Assembly: GCA_036500765.1 (NCBI GenBank)
Contig: DASYBM010000016.1
Coordinates: forward strand, 558,001-622,000
Source of the DNA: Candidatus Sulfotelmatobacter sp.
GTDB taxonomy: Bacteria; Acidobacteriota; Terriglobia; Terriglobales; Acidobacteriaceae
Reading direction: 5' to 3'
Length of the DNA stretch: 64,000 bases
Every line of letters begins with the position of its first letter. Within the stretch, counting starts at the first letter, position 1. Below the pieces are notes generated by a model. It ran no database searches, had not been told where the DNA came from, and saw only the letters and a program-made list of their open reading frames with translations. The translations under genes and the position numbers were made by a program. Shown here one piece after another: positions 43,871 to 53,092 of this stretch.

Positions 43871-44204
43871 GCGCACCTCCTGCGGGCGGCAACTATAGCG
43901 CGGAATTGTACACCTGTTTTTTCCGGCCACCACAAGAAATATCGCCAGATACTCCGATTTGATCTGCCGATGGCTACCGTCCGTGCTGTTAGTCGCCCGG
44001 GGAGTTGAATCTTACGCGAACTGCTAAGGGGCCGCCGAATGTGAGATCTTCGCGTCCCTTGCGGCTTTCCTTCGCAAGCTTTGCGGTTCAAGATTTCGCC
44101 TTCCACTCACGTCGCGCTCCAGGCGATGTGTAGAATAAACTCCTGCGACTCGTGCCGGCGTTGCCGGTACGAACGAAATATCCTCCAGGTTCGAGGTTCT
44201 TATC
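43871..44204. other. Divergent intergenic region upstream of acetyl-CoA synthetase
   Basis: 334 bases without a gene. It contains stretches resembling dispersed repeats of this genome (CTTCGCGTCCCTTGCGGCTT). I could not identify a firm promoter. Confidence 0.4.
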
Positions 44205-46196
44205 ATGGCCGATAAAGCCGACGTTCTTCCCAAATCCCCTGCCACTCATGACCCACACATAGATTCCATCCTGAACGAGCAGCGCAGCTTCGAACCTCCC
44301 GCCGAATTCAGCCAGAAGGCCCACATCAAGAGCCTCGCGGAATACGAGCGTCTGTATAAAGAATCCGTCGACGAGCCCGACAAGTTCTGGTCGCGCATCG
44401 CCGGCGAACTGCACTGGTTTAAGAAGTGGGACAACGTTCTCGAATGGAATTGCCCTTGGGCGAAGTGGTTTGTCGGCGGCCAGATTAATCTTTCCTACAA
44501 TTGCCTCGACCGCCACGTCGAAACCTGGCGAAAGAATAAGGCCGCCATCATCTGGGAGAGCGAACCCGGCGAAGTCCGCGTTCTCACCTACCAGCAACTC
44601 CACCGCGAAGTGCAGAAGTTCGCGAATGTACTGAAAGGTCTTGGAGTGAAGACGGGCGACCGCGTCGCCATTTACATGGGCATGACGCCCGAACTCCCCA
44701 TAGCGATGTTAGCCTGCGCCCGCATCGGAGCGACTCATACTATCGTTTTTGGAGGGTTTTCATCGAACGCGCTGGTCGATCGCATTCATGATTCGGAAGC
44801 TACCGCCGTCATCACGCAGGATGGTTCGTACCGGCGCGGTGCAGAAGTCAAATTATTTCCCGCGGTTGAAGAAGCGCTGAAATCGTGTCCGACTGTGAAG
44901 AACGTCGTCGTCTATAAACGATCCGGCACTCCTATCAACATGCAAGCAGGACGCGACAACTGGTGGCATGAACTCATGGCCAAGGCCTCCGACGTCTGCC
45001 CCGCCGAACCGCTCGACGCCGAACATCCGCTCTACATCCTCTACACGTCCGGAACCACCGGCAAACCCAAAGGCGTCGTCCATACCACCGGCGGATATTC
45101 CGTCGGCACCTACCTCACCACAAAATGGGTCTTCGACCTGAAAGAGGAAGACACCTACTGGTGCACGGCCGATATCGGCTGGGTGACCGGCCACAGCTAC
45201 ATCGTCTACGGCCCTCTCCAGAACGGCGCCACCAGCCTGATGTACGAAGGTGCGCCGAATTTTCCCGAGCCCGACCGCTTCTGGTCGATCATCGAGCGCC
45301 ACAAGGTAAATATCTTTTACACCGCGCCCACGGCAATTCGCACCTTTCTCAAATGGGGCGACGAGTGGCCGAAGAAACACGACATGTCCAGCCTGCGCCT
45401 GCTCGGCACCGTCGGCGAGCCCATCAATCCTGAGGCCTGGATGTGGTATCGCGAGGTCATCGGTGGCGATCGCTGCCCTATCGTAGACACCTGGTGGCAA
45501 ACTGAAACCGGACATATCATGCTCACGCCTCTGCCCGGCGCAATCGCTACTAAGCCCGGCTCTGCGACCAAGCCGTTTCCCGGCGTCGTCCCCGATATCG
45601 TCACCATGGATGGCAACTCCGTCCCGCTCGGCTCCGGCGGATTTCTCGTCCTCAAGCGCCCGTGGCCCGGCATGCTGCGCACCGTCTATGGCGATCCCGA
45701 CCGCTACGTGAAGAATTACTGGTCGCAAATTCCCGGCATGTATTTCACCGGCGACGGCGCGCGAAAAGATAAAGACGGATATTTCTGGATCATGGGCCGC
45801 GTCGACGACGTGCTCAATGTCAGCGGCCATCGCCTGAGCACGATGGAAGTCGAGAGTGCATTGGTCGCGCACGAGGCCGTCGCCGAAGCCGCGGTGGTGG
45901 GCCGTCCCGATGATTTGAAAGGTCAAGCGATTTCCGCGTTCGTCACGCTGGAGCAGGGAAGAAAGCCCACGCCCGAACTAAAAGAAGACCTGCGCAAGTG
46001 GGTTGCAAAAGAAATTGGCGCGCTGGCCAAGCCCGACGACATCCGCTTCACCGACTCGCTCCCGAAGACGCGCAGCGGAAAAATCATGCGCCGCCTCCTC
46101 CGCGAACTAGCCACTCACGGCGACGTGAAAGGCGACACCACCACGCTCGAAGATTTCGGAGTAATCGCCAAGCTGCGGGAGCAGGACGAAGTGTAA
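44205..46196 (+). CDS. acsA: Acetyl-CoA synthetase
   Basis: 663 residues, close to the usual ~650. The AMP-binding core is clear: [19 protein letters not shown] (P-loop-like motif), [10 protein letters not shown] and [34 protein letters not shown] follows. [12 protein letters not shown] near the C-terminus carries the Lys normally regulated by acetylation. It converts acetate, ATP and CoA to acetyl-CoA via acetyl-AMP. The gene stands alone between convergent and divergent neighbours. Confidence 0.97.
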   Translation: MADKADVLPKSPATHDPHIDSILNEQRSFEPPAEFSQKAHIKSLAEYERLYKESVDEPDKFWSRIAGELHWFKKWDNVLEWNCPWAKWFVGGQINLSYNCLDRHVETWRKNKAAIIWESEPGEVRVLTYQQLHREVQKFANVLKGLGVKTGDRVAIYMGMTPELPIAMLACARIGATHTIVFGGFSSNALVDRIHDSEATAVITQDGSYRRGAEVKLFPAVEEALKSCPTVKNVVVYKRSGTPINMQAGRDNWWHELMAKASDVCPAEPLDAEHPLYILYTSGTTGKPKGVVHTTGGYSVGTYLTTKWVFDLKEEDTYWCTADIGWVTGHSYIVYGPLQNGATSLMYEGAPNFPEPDRFWSIIERHKVNIFYTAPTAIRTFLKWGDEWPKKHDMSSLRLLGTVGEPINPEAWMWYREVIGGDRCPIVDTWWQTETGHIMLTPLPGAIATKPGSATKPFPGVVPDIVTMDGNSVPLGSGGFLVLKRPWPGMLRTVYGDPDRYVKNYWSQIPGMYFTGDGARKDKDGYFWIMGRVDDVLNVSGHRLSTMEVESALVAHEAVAEAAVVGRPDDLKGQAISAFVTLEQGRKPTPELKEDLRKWVAKEIGALAKPDDIRFTDSLPKTRSGKIMRRLLRELATHGDVKGDTTTLEDFGVIAKLREQDEV

Positions 46197-46299
46197 GAGC
46201 GTACAGCGCGGCAGCCACGAATGCTGATACGACCGGTTTCCATCCACGACGCGATCGTCAGCTTCAACCAAAGACCCAGAAACAGAGGTTCGTGGTGTT

Positions 46300-46336
46300 C
46301 CCTTTCGCAAAGAAACGCGAAAGGATGGGGCAGCCG
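46300..46336. repeat. REP-like palindromic repeat (GAAAGGATGGGGCA family), copy 1
   Basis: CCTTTCGCAAAGAAACGCGAAAGG forms a hairpin (CCTTTCGC pairing with GCGAAAGG), followed by ATGGGGCAGCC. It is one of at least eight related elements between 46.3 and 60.4 kb. Confidence 0.8.
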
Positions 46337-46382
46337 TTTTCGTGGTGATCTGCCGGAACGCGCCGTGAAGCTTTAATCGGGC

Positions 46383-47177
46383 CTACTCGCCGGTGCCCAT
46401 CATCACGATGGGCATCGTGGGCGCGGTCGCGCCCGCTTCATTCTCTACTGTAATCGCGAAGGCCTTGGCTTCCATCTGACCGGGCAGCGGGGGATTCACG
46501 ACTGTGGCGCTGCCGTGGGCATCTGGTTTGAATACGCCCGCGGGAACGGGCGCACCTTCTTTTGGGATCAGCCACAACTCGTACGCTTTTTGCGGAGGCA
46601 GCGGCGGCAGATTGTTCGCGACGAACAGCAGGGTGCTGCGATTGCGCAGATAGAAAGCCTTGCCCTGCGGCTGCGGCGGAGTCTTTACTGAGACCAGCGT
46701 GAAGTGCTGTCCCGCGGGATCGGTGATGGCGTTCACGATGGCCCGCGCCTTTTCGAGGTCCGCCGTCTGCTGGCTAATGCGGGCGCTCCAGATCATCGCG
46801 CCCCGCTTTAGCTCGGCGTTTTCTTTCCACAGCGACGCGGCGAACACGAGAATTGCCGTGGCGGACGCCCATCCCAAGAGTCCCCACAAAGATTTCCGCG
46901 GGTGCCCCATTTCTCGCGCGTTCTCTGTGCGAGAAGTGGGCGACGCTGCTGCTTCTTTCGCCACCGCATCCAGCAGGCGCTGCCGCGCCCGCGCCGGAGG
47001 CTTCGGGCCCAACGTGGACAGCGCCAGCAGCGCGCCGTCGCCCCGCAGTTGCTCAAGCTCCATCCTGCACGAACTGCAGGTCGCCAGATGGTTTTCCAGG
47101 TTCACGCGATCCTCGCCCTCGAGCGCATTCAGCGCGTGCAGTGCGAGATCTTCGGCGAATTGTTCGTGGACTGACAT
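46383..47177 (-). CDS. Anti-sigma factor, RskA family (zinc-binding ZAS domain + RskA domain)
   Basis: 264 residues. The N-terminal anti-sigma domain has the His-x3-Cys-x2-Cys motif (His30, Cys34, Cys37). A single membrane span follows (~100-117, WGLLGWASATAILVFAASLW). The extracytoplasmic RskA domain has FTLVSVKTPPQPQGKAFY and KAYELWLIPKEGAPVPAGVF. The linker before the span (residues ~80-93) is encoded by a copy of the genome's palindromic repeat. The protein presumably sequesters the ECF sigma factor encoded upstream at 47411-47998, with regulated proteolysis releasing it. Confidence 0.92.
   Translation of the reverse strand: MSVHEQFAEDLALHALNALEGEDRVNLENHLATCSSCRMELEQLRGDGALLALSTLGPKPPARARQRLLDAVAKEAAASPTSRTENAREMGHPRKSLWGLLGWASATAILVFAASLWKENAELKRGAMIWSARISQQTADLEKARAIVNAITDPAGQHFTLVSVKTPPQPQGKAFYLRNRSTLLFVANNLPPLPPQKAYELWLIPKEGAPVPAGVFKPDAHGSATVVNPPLPGQMEAKAFAITVENEAGATAPTMPIVMMGTGE
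46900..46940. repeat. REP-like palindromic repeat inside the anti-sigma factor gene, copy 2
   Basis: On the minus strand this segment reads CCCACTTCTCGCACAGAGAA and then GCGCGAGAAATGGGGCACCC. It is almost identical to the intergenic copies at 47236 and 47331. Here it is translated in frame, giving PTSRTENAREMGHP in the linker of the anti-sigma factor. Confidence 0.85.
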
Positions 47178-47235
47178 TTACCTTCTATCGCTGGAACTTC
47201 AACATCAACAACCTTTGCTTTCGGCCTTTCGAACT

Positions 47236-47273
47236 CCCACTTCTCGCCAGGAACGCGAGAAATGGGGCACCCG
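47236..47273. repeat. REP-like palindromic repeat, copy 3
   Basis: CCCACTTCTCGCCAGGAACG, then CGAGAAATGGGGCACCCG, in the spacer between the anti-sigma and sigma genes. It lies 95 bases from copy 4. Confidence 0.85.
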
Positions 47274-47330
47274 CTTTCTTGCGGCTCTCACTTTCAAACC
47301 AAAGAACTCTTGCTTCATGCCTCTCGAATT

Positions 47331-47369
47331 CCCACCCTTTCGCACAGAACGCGAAAGGATGGGGCACCC
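47331..47369. repeat. REP-like palindromic repeat, copy 4
   Basis: CCCACCCTTTCGCACAGAAC, then GCGAAAGGATGGGGCACCC. The arms CCTTTCGC and GCGAAAGG are perfect. It lies between the sigma and anti-sigma genes. Confidence 0.85.
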
Positions 47370-47410
47370 ATTTCTTGCCACGTTCTTGCTTCCCTCACCT
47401 TCAAAAAAAT

Positions 47411-47998
47411 CTATCCTCCGCCTTGAAACGCTTTTCGTAAGGCGATCAATCCGGCGCGAATTCTGGTTTTGATCGTGCCCAGCGGCTCGCCGGTCTTGAT
47501 CGCGATTTCAGAATGGCTCAGGCCTTCGAAATATGCCATCTCCAGCGCGTTGCGCTGTGGCGGCGGCATGGCGCCCAGTACGCCGCGAACTTTTTCCGCG
47601 GCACGCGTGCGATCGGCGTCGCCGGCAAGATCGGGCGCCACGGAGACGATGACTTCTTCAATATCCGTTTCCGGCTTGCGCCGCCGGAGAGAATCAATCG
47701 CGCGATTGCGCGTGATCACTGCCAGCCACGGGCCCAGGCTGCCGCGCGCGGCATCGAAGGCCCCCGGATTGCGCCACAACTGCAAAAACACCTCCTGCAG
47801 AATATCCTCCGCCCCTCCGGTATCGCCCAGCACGCGCAGCGCGACCGCATAGACAACGCCCGAATAGCGGTCGTAGAGCTCCGCGAGAGCGCGCTCCGCC
47901 GCCGCGCTCCCAGCGCCCGACTTCATGGCCGTCACCATGGCCAGGTCGTCCGATATCCCTTTGCTTTCAGGACTCGACTTTATTTCGGGAGTCGACAA
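47411..47998 (-). CDS. ECF sigma factor (SigK/RskA-partner type)
   Basis: 195 residues, starting at a TTG (47998) with GGAAGAGA upstream; an ATG at 47938 is an alternative. Region 2 is clear (ELYDRYSGVVYAVALRVLGD, AEDILQEVFLQLWRNP, WLAVITRNRAIDSLRRRK). Region 4 (LPPPQ-like MPPPQRNALEMAYFEGLSHS, then TGEPLGTIKTRI) matches the SigK-like ECF group that pairs with RskA anti-sigma factors. It precedes the anti-sigma gene by 233 bases filled with repeats, so the two may not be tightly co-translated. Confidence 0.92.
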   Translation of the reverse strand: MSTPEIKSSPESKGISDDLAMVTAMKSGAGSAAAERALAELYDRYSGVVYAVALRVLGDTGGAEDILQEVFLQLWRNPGAFDAARGSLGPWLAVITRNRAIDSLRRRKPETDIEEVIVSVAPDLAGDADRTRAAEKVRGVLGAMPPPQRNALEMAYFEGLSHSEIAIKTGEPLGTIKTRIRAGLIALRKAFQGGG

Positions 47999-48078
47999 CG
48001 CGCTCAGTCTCTTCCTTGTTAGAAATACGTACCGAGGGCCCCTGGCGGATTGCCTCTTTCGGGCGCTTGCCTATAACC

Positions 48079-49284
48079 TCACTGGCTCAGTTTGATCGCC
48101 AGTTGCCGTTCCGGCTGCGTCATTTCGCCCCAGAGTTTTTGCAGATCCGCCTGCACCGACTGATTGTCGGGATCTTTCCGCAGCGCCAGCGCGAACCAGC
48201 GATAGGCCGTGGGCAGATCGTGCGGCGTACACAATCCCGCCGAGTATAGCGCGCCCATCTCGATCATGGCCTTGGGATTCGATTGCGCCGCAGCGGGTTT
48301 CAACAAGTGCATGCCGCGCTCGCAGTCCTGCGGCACGCCGCGTCCATAAAGATACTTCTGAGCTTCGGCCACGGAATCGCTGACCGGACGGGCCTCCGCC
48401 GGAGGCTTGGGCAAAGCGGCCGCTGGCTTGGGGTGAGGCGCGGCGCGGGGAGCCTCCGCAGCGGCGGTTACTGGTGTTCTGGTTGCGGGCGTGGCTGGCG
48501 AGGAGGTGGAATCGCTTGGAGTCGCGGCGTCGCCTTCGGCAGGGGCGTCCGGAGTCAACGGCGCCGGGCCGTTCTGAGATTGGCTGGAATGAACTGGGCC
48601 GGTCTGAACTGGGCTGTTCGCGGCGGCCGTGGGATTCGCTGGGGATTGGTTTGACGCTGCGGGATTTGTTGCAGGACTTGTGGTCGCAGGACTTGTGGCG
48701 GCCGAATTCGCAGCTGCGGCACTGTTGGCATCCGGGTTCGCAGCAGGTTGCGCTGCTGACGGCGATGCTGCCGTGCCCGCGCTATTTCCGGCGGGCGTCG
48801 CGGAATTCGTGTCGGCGGTGTCGGTACTCTGCGCCGCCGGAAATTTCTTATCGGGAGGAATCGACCACGGCGGCAGTCCGTGCTTCCAGCGAAAATATCC
48901 CAGCCCCGCCGCGAACATCAGCACCAGCAGAATCAGAACAAATTTTCCGGCGCCCCAGCCCTTGTGTGGTTCTTGATCTTCAAGCAAGTAATCGAGGTTC
49001 GAACCGGAAGATGCATGCGGATCAATACTCAGTCCCGCTCGCCGGCCGGCCGGCGGCGAGTCGTTCAATCCCAGAAACGACGGCCCACTGATGCTAGGCG
49101 ATGCTGCCGTTCGCGACGGAGTGGGCGTCTGCGGTTGCTCGGAAAGGCTTGGCGTTCGTGCGCCAGCTCCCTGCGCCGCAGTCGAAGCAACCGGCTCCGA
49201 CACCGGCAACAAAGAACCTCCGCACATGCCGCAGAAGCGGTTCTCCTCCGAATTCTCATTGCCACAGCGGGGGCAGCGCACCAT
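48079..49284 (-). CDS. Zinc-ribbon membrane protein with Sel1-like repeats
   Basis: 401 residues. The N-terminal zinc ribbon has CPRCGNENSEENRFCGMCGG (two CxxC pairs). After a Pro/Ser linker there is one membrane span (~113-132, FVLILLVLMFAAGLGYF). A long Ala/Pro/Asn/Ser-rich low-complexity tract (~150-300) follows. The C-terminal domain has two Sel1/TPR-like units (AEAQKYLYGRGVPQDCERGM and MIEMGALYSAGLCTPHDLPT). Likely a scaffold anchored in the inner membrane; function unknown. Confidence 0.72.
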   Translation of the reverse strand: MVRCPRCGNENSEENRFCGMCGGSLLPVSEPVASTAAQGAGARTPSLSEQPQTPTPSRTAASPSISGPSFLGLNDSPPAGRRAGLSIDPHASSGSNLDYLLEDQEPHKGWGAGKFVLILLVLMFAAGLGYFRWKHGLPPWSIPPDKKFPAAQSTDTADTNSATPAGNSAGTAASPSAAQPAANPDANSAAAANSAATSPATTSPATNPAASNQSPANPTAAANSPVQTGPVHSSQSQNGPAPLTPDAPAEGDAATPSDSTSSPATPATRTPVTAAAEAPRAAPHPKPAAALPKPPAEARPVSDSVAEAQKYLYGRGVPQDCERGMHLLKPAAAQSNPKAMIEMGALYSAGLCTPHDLPTAYRWFALALRKDPDNQSVQADLQKLWGEMTQPERQLAIKLSQ

Positions 49285-49434
49285 CCCTCCCGATCAGGAT
49301 TCGTCTACGTATAGCTTACGATATCTTGCAGGTTCGATGCAGCGCCAACCTGGACGGGGTATCCACAATAATGACCCGTACGGGATGGGGAAACAAAAAA
49401 TGAAGGCAACCCCGCGCCGACTCCGACGTCCTTC

Positions 49435-49983
49435 CTATTTCCTCACATCTGGCATCTTCATGTCCGGCATTGTCGGCGGAGGGGCGGCGAGAGCGTCTTT
49501 CGCCGCCTGCGGCAGTTTGTCGGAATTCGCCAGCAACAAACTTACTTGCCACATTTGCGTGGTCGAGAGTGTCTTCTCAAATCCCGGCATCCCCGTCATG
49601 CGAATTCCTCCCGCAACTTTCCAATAAGTTTCCTGCGGCGGATCGTCCGATACTCCCATCCCTTCGGTAAGCTTCGGAGGCTTGGGAAACATTCCCTGCG
49701 CGATCGCGGTTTGCGGCTTCCCCGGAAGTCCGTGACACACTGCACAGTGCTCCTTGTAGACTTGCGCGCCCGCCACAAAGGCAGCCTCATCCGCCGCGAC
49801 TGGCACCGATTTCGGCATCTCCTTATTCATCCGCGCGTGCAGCGCCATCCCGGCCAGCATCTTTTCAAATGGCATTGGCTCCGCCGAAGTCGCCACCGGC
49901 ACGCTTCCCGAAGAAAAATACATATAGACGCCTACCGGAATTACAATCAAGCCCACAAACAGCCCGATCAGAAACTTTCCCAT
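49435..49983 (-). CDS. Membrane-anchored class I cytochrome c
   Basis: 182 residues, ATG at 49983 with AGGAGA upstream. An N-terminal signal anchor (4-23) precedes a cytochrome c domain. CAVCH gives the heme site (Cys80, Cys83, His84), and the likely distal Met lies in GIRMTGMPGFE. The spacing fits small electron-transfer cytochromes. The C-terminus is Pro/Met-rich. It faces away from the ferritin-like gene at 50260. The partner oxidoreductase is not in the window. Confidence 0.88.
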   Translation of the reverse strand: MGKFLIGLFVGLIVIPVGVYMYFSSGSVPVATSAEPMPFEKMLAGMALHARMNKEMPKSVPVAADEAAFVAGAQVYKEHCAVCHGLPGKPQTAIAQGMFPKPPKLTEGMGVSDDPPQETYWKVAGGIRMTGMPGFEKTLSTTQMWQVSLLLANSDKLPQAAKDALAAPPPTMPDMKMPDVRK

Positions 49984-50259
49984 ACGCTCTCTCCTATCGC
50001 GACAGCTGAGATACCGATACGAAACCGGAAACTGATACTAACCCAAAGTTGTAAATGCTGGAAACTCTGTGATTTCCAAGCTTGAAACGAATTTTATTTT
50101 TTCCTCAGTGCCGCCCCTTGCTTGAAAGACGAACCTTTGACAACTCTCTAACTCCCTCGTGACAGATGCGACGACCGATCGAAATATTCTGCATTCACGC
50201 TGATTCGAAGTCCCTGCCTCGAGTCAACTTCATCGCCAAAAAATTGGAGTTTAAAAAAT

Positions 50260-51426
50260 ATGCGCAATCAACAGCCGTTTTCTCCCGCTCTCGACTCAGA
50301 ACTCAATCAACCGTCAGCCGTCGAATCCGCCGAATCCGGCGCATCCCCTAACCCGCAGTCCCGCCGTGTCGCACCGCGCCGTTCTTTCCTGAAAGGACTT
50401 GGAATGGCCGGTGCCACCCTCACCGCCGGCGCTCTATTGGCGGGCCAGAGCCGAGCTCAAACCAAGTCCGGCCGCAGCTCGAAACTCACCCCGGGCGATG
50501 TGGCCATCCTGCAATTTGTCGCCTTTGCGGAAGAGATTGAGAGCGACCTGTGGGAGCAATACGCGGAACTCGGCGGACTCAGCGCAGGAACGCAAAATCC
50601 CTACCAGCTCGCCTTGCAGCAACTCGATGGCGACGCCTCGCAATACATCACCAGCAATACGCTCGACGAAATCAGCCACGCGAAGTTCCTGAATGCATAC
50701 TTGCAGATGCGCGGCGCACAGCCCCTGAATCTAAGCAAGTTCCGCACTCTGCCCAGCAGCAAGGCGAGCGGCGCCAAGCCGATCGGGCGCCTCACCAACC
50801 TCATGCAGCTCACGGTTGACACCAGCTACTACACACGCTACCGGAGCACCACAAATCCAGATTTCGGCGATACGTATCCGCAAGCGATTGTACTCGCTGA
50901 CGTGCCCGCCATTCCCCGCGACAACTCCGACTTTGGCCCCACAGATCACGTGCAGGCCATCGCCAATACGGCGGCATTTCACTTCGGCGCCATCGAGCAA
51001 GGCGGCAGCAGCCTGTACTCAGCCATGGCGCAGAAAGCTCACGACGTCGAAGTTCTGCGGGTCGCGGTTAGCATTGGCGGAGACGAAGTCGCGCACTTCC
51101 TGGAGTGGGTGGATTTTGCCGGGAACGGCGTGCAAGCTCCCATCGCTCCCTTCACCGATCCCACGAATGGGCTCACTTTCCCAGACTTCAACGCCGCGGA
51201 TAATCCGTTGCTCCAGACCAACCTCATCTTTCCGCTGGCGTGCGAATTCATCAACGCGAATTTGCCCCACTGCGCCGTGATTCGCCCGACCGAGCCCGCT
51301 GGCATCGCTGCCGGAGCCGTCAAAGCCTTCACCGACAGTGGTCTGTTCATTGGCCAGTCGAACGAGTTTTTCGACACGCTGAACGCCGCAGCCGCAGCCG
51401 CTGATGCAGCGCAACGGGGTTTCTGA
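50260..51426 (+). CDS. Tat-exported ferritin-like domain protein
   Basis: 388 residues, ATG at 50260 with GGAG about 9-12 bases upstream. A twin-arginine signal (Arg40-Arg41 in APRRSFLKG, then a hydrophobic Gly/Ala run to QSRAQ) indicates folded export. The mature part has two four-helix-bundle halves with carboxylate/His motifs: FAEEIESDLWEQY, DEISHAKF and GGDEVAHFLEW, giving paired ExxH-type metal ligands. It resembles dessication-associated/ferritin-like secreted proteins. Possible role: periplasmic diiron or iron storage or oxidative defence. The tatA gene follows after 124 bases. Confidence 0.85.
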   Translation: MRNQQPFSPALDSELNQPSAVESAESGASPNPQSRRVAPRRSFLKGLGMAGATLTAGALLAGQSRAQTKSGRSSKLTPGDVAILQFVAFAEEIESDLWEQYAELGGLSAGTQNPYQLALQQLDGDASQYITSNTLDEISHAKFLNAYLQMRGAQPLNLSKFRTLPSSKASGAKPIGRLTNLMQLTVDTSYYTRYRSTTNPDFGDTYPQAIVLADVPAIPRDNSDFGPTDHVQAIANTAAFHFGAIEQGGSSLYSAMAQKAHDVEVLRVAVSIGGDEVAHFLEWVDFAGNGVQAPIAPFTDPTNGLTFPDFNAADNPLLQTNLIFPLACEFINANLPHCAVIRPTEPAGIAAGAVKAFTDSGLFIGQSNEFFDTLNAAAAAADAAQRGF

Positions 51427-51550
51427 ACCGCTTAACGACCGATTGCCGATTTTCGCGGGGCGCTGCGCTTTTGCTGGAGAAATTGCAGCGCCCCATTTTC
51501 TACCCAATGCATTCTATGCACATTATGTTTTATGAACTCAGGAGAGAAAA

Positions 51551-51742
51551 ATGTTTGAAGGCCTGTTTCAGCCCACGCATCTGCTCCTCATCGCCGGAAT
51601 TGCTCTACTGGTTTTCGGCCCCAAAAAACTTCCCGAACTCGGCAAAGGGCTTGGCGAAAGCATTCGCGGCTTCAAATCGGCAATGACCGCGAAAGAAGAA
51701 GAAAAGCCCACGTCGAAGACGGAGTCAACCGACAGCAAGTGA
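51551..51742 (+). CDS. tatA: TatA/E family twin-arginine translocase subunit
   Basis: 63 residues with AGGAG just upstream. One N-terminal span (LLLIAGIALLVFG) is followed by the conserved FGPKKLPELGKGLGESIRGF hinge and amphipathic helix, then a charged tail. It forms the pore-like component of the Tat system. No tatB or tatC is nearby. Placement directly after a Tat substrate suggests coordinated expression. Confidence 0.95.
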   Translation: MFEGLFQPTHLLLIAGIALLVFGPKKLPELGKGLGESIRGFKSAMTAKEEEKPTSKTESTDSK

Positions 51743-51751
51743 CGACGAACT

Positions 51752-51786
51752 GAAGTCGGAAGTCGGAAGCCGGAAGTCGGGAGCCG
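51752..51786. repeat. Five 7-bp tandem repeats (GAAGTCG type)
   Basis: Units GAAGTCG, GAAGTCG, GAAGCCG, GAAGTCG and GGAGCCG lie in the 64-base gap between tatA and the threonine synthase gene. A second 7-bp array of different sequence lies before pnp. Confidence 0.9.
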
Positions 51787-51806
51787 ATGTTAAACTCACC
51801 TTCGGC

Positions 51807-53057
51807 ATGCTGACTCATCTCGAATGCACCCGCTGCGGCGAACACTATCCCGCGGACCGCCCGCAATCGGTTTGTCCGAAAGACGCCGGCATTCTCTACG
51901 CCCGCTACGATCTGGCGGCGATCAGGCGCGCGTTCTCTTCGGCGCGTCTGGCCGGACGCGCCCCCACCATGTGGCGCTACGACGCCGTCTTGCCTGAAGC
52001 CAACCCCGTCACGCTCGGCGAAGGCTTCACGCCCATGCTGGCCAGCCGCGAATTTCCCAATGTTTATATAAAAGACGAAGGCCTCAATCCCACCGGATCA
52101 TTCAAGGCGCGCGGACTCTCCGCCGCCGTTACCATGGCTCGCCACTTCGGCCCGAAGTTCGGATTGAAAAAACTCGCGATTCCCTCCGCCGGCAATGCCG
52201 CCAGTGCGCTCGCCGCCTACGCCGCCGCCGCGGGGCTCGAAGCGCACATTTTCATGCCGAAAGATGTCCCCGTGGCCAACCGTATCGAGTGCGATTATTA
52301 CGGCGCGCATGTGACGTTGGTCGACGGGCTCATCAGCGACTGCGCTCGTAAAGTTGCAGACCTGAAGGAATCCGAGCTTTGGAAAAAAGACGGATGGTTC
52401 GACGTCAGCACTACCAAAGAACCCTATCGCGTCGAGGGCAAAAAAACCATGGGCTACGAAGTCGCCGAACAGCTGGGATGGAGAATGCCGCAAGGCATCA
52501 TCTATCCCACGGGTGGTGGCGTCGGCCTGCTCGGAATGTGGAAGGCCTTCGACGAAATGGAAGCCCTGGGCTGGATCGGGCCAGAGCGCCCGAAGATGAT
52601 TACAGTGCAATCATCCGGTTGCGCTCCCATTGTGAAGGCCTTTGAAGAAGGAAAGCCGTCGTCGGAAATGTGGCCGAACGCCGCGACCTTAGCATCGGGC
52701 CTGCGCGTGCCTAAGCCTTATGGCGACTACCTGATTCTCGATATTCTAAAGAAAAGCAAAGGCGCCGCCATTGCTGCCACCGATGAAGAGATCGTGGAAG
52801 CCACCCACCATTGGGCTAGACACGAAGGCATCTTCGCCGCGCCCGAAGGTGCAGCCAGCCTGGTCGCCTACCGCAAACTCCGCGCCACCGAATTCTTCAA
52901 ACCCGAAGACACGGTTGTCCTGTTTAACACCGGCACAGGCCTGAAATATCTGGACGTGCTGGATACGAAACACGTAGCCCCGGACGCATTCGTCCGGGGA
53001 GCCACTACCAAGAAACCATCATCCCGCCAAATCGGCGGCATCATCGGGCCGTATTGA
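51807..53057 (+). CDS. thrC: Threonine synthase
   Basis: 416 residues, ATG at 51807, no evident ribosome-binding site; a 7-bp repeat array sits just upstream. The N-terminus has a partial zinc-ribbon (Cys7, Cys10, Cys23). The PLP-binding Lys is in NPTGSFKARG (Lys100). Other fold type II features are SAGNAASALAAYAAAAGL and the phosphate-binding PTGGGVGLLG. It converts O-phosphohomoserine to threonine. No other threonine pathway genes are adjacent. Confidence 0.92.
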   Translation: MLTHLECTRCGEHYPADRPQSVCPKDAGILYARYDLAAIRRAFSSARLAGRAPTMWRYDAVLPEANPVTLGEGFTPMLASREFPNVYIKDEGLNPTGSFKARGLSAAVTMARHFGPKFGLKKLAIPSAGNAASALAAYAAAAGLEAHIFMPKDVPVANRIECDYYGAHVTLVDGLISDCARKVADLKESELWKKDGWFDVSTTKEPYRVEGKKTMGYEVAEQLGWRMPQGIIYPTGGGVGLLGMWKAFDEMEALGWIGPERPKMITVQSSGCAPIVKAFEEGKPSSEMWPNAATLASGLRVPKPYGDYLILDILKKSKGAAIAATDEEIVEATHHWARHEGIFAAPEGAASLVAYRKLRATEFFKPEDTVVLFNTGTGLKYLDVLDTKHVAPDAFVRGATTKKPSSRQIGGIIGPY

Positions 53058-53092
53058 CGTTCAAGGAAACCGTGCTGCATGCACTGTGACGT

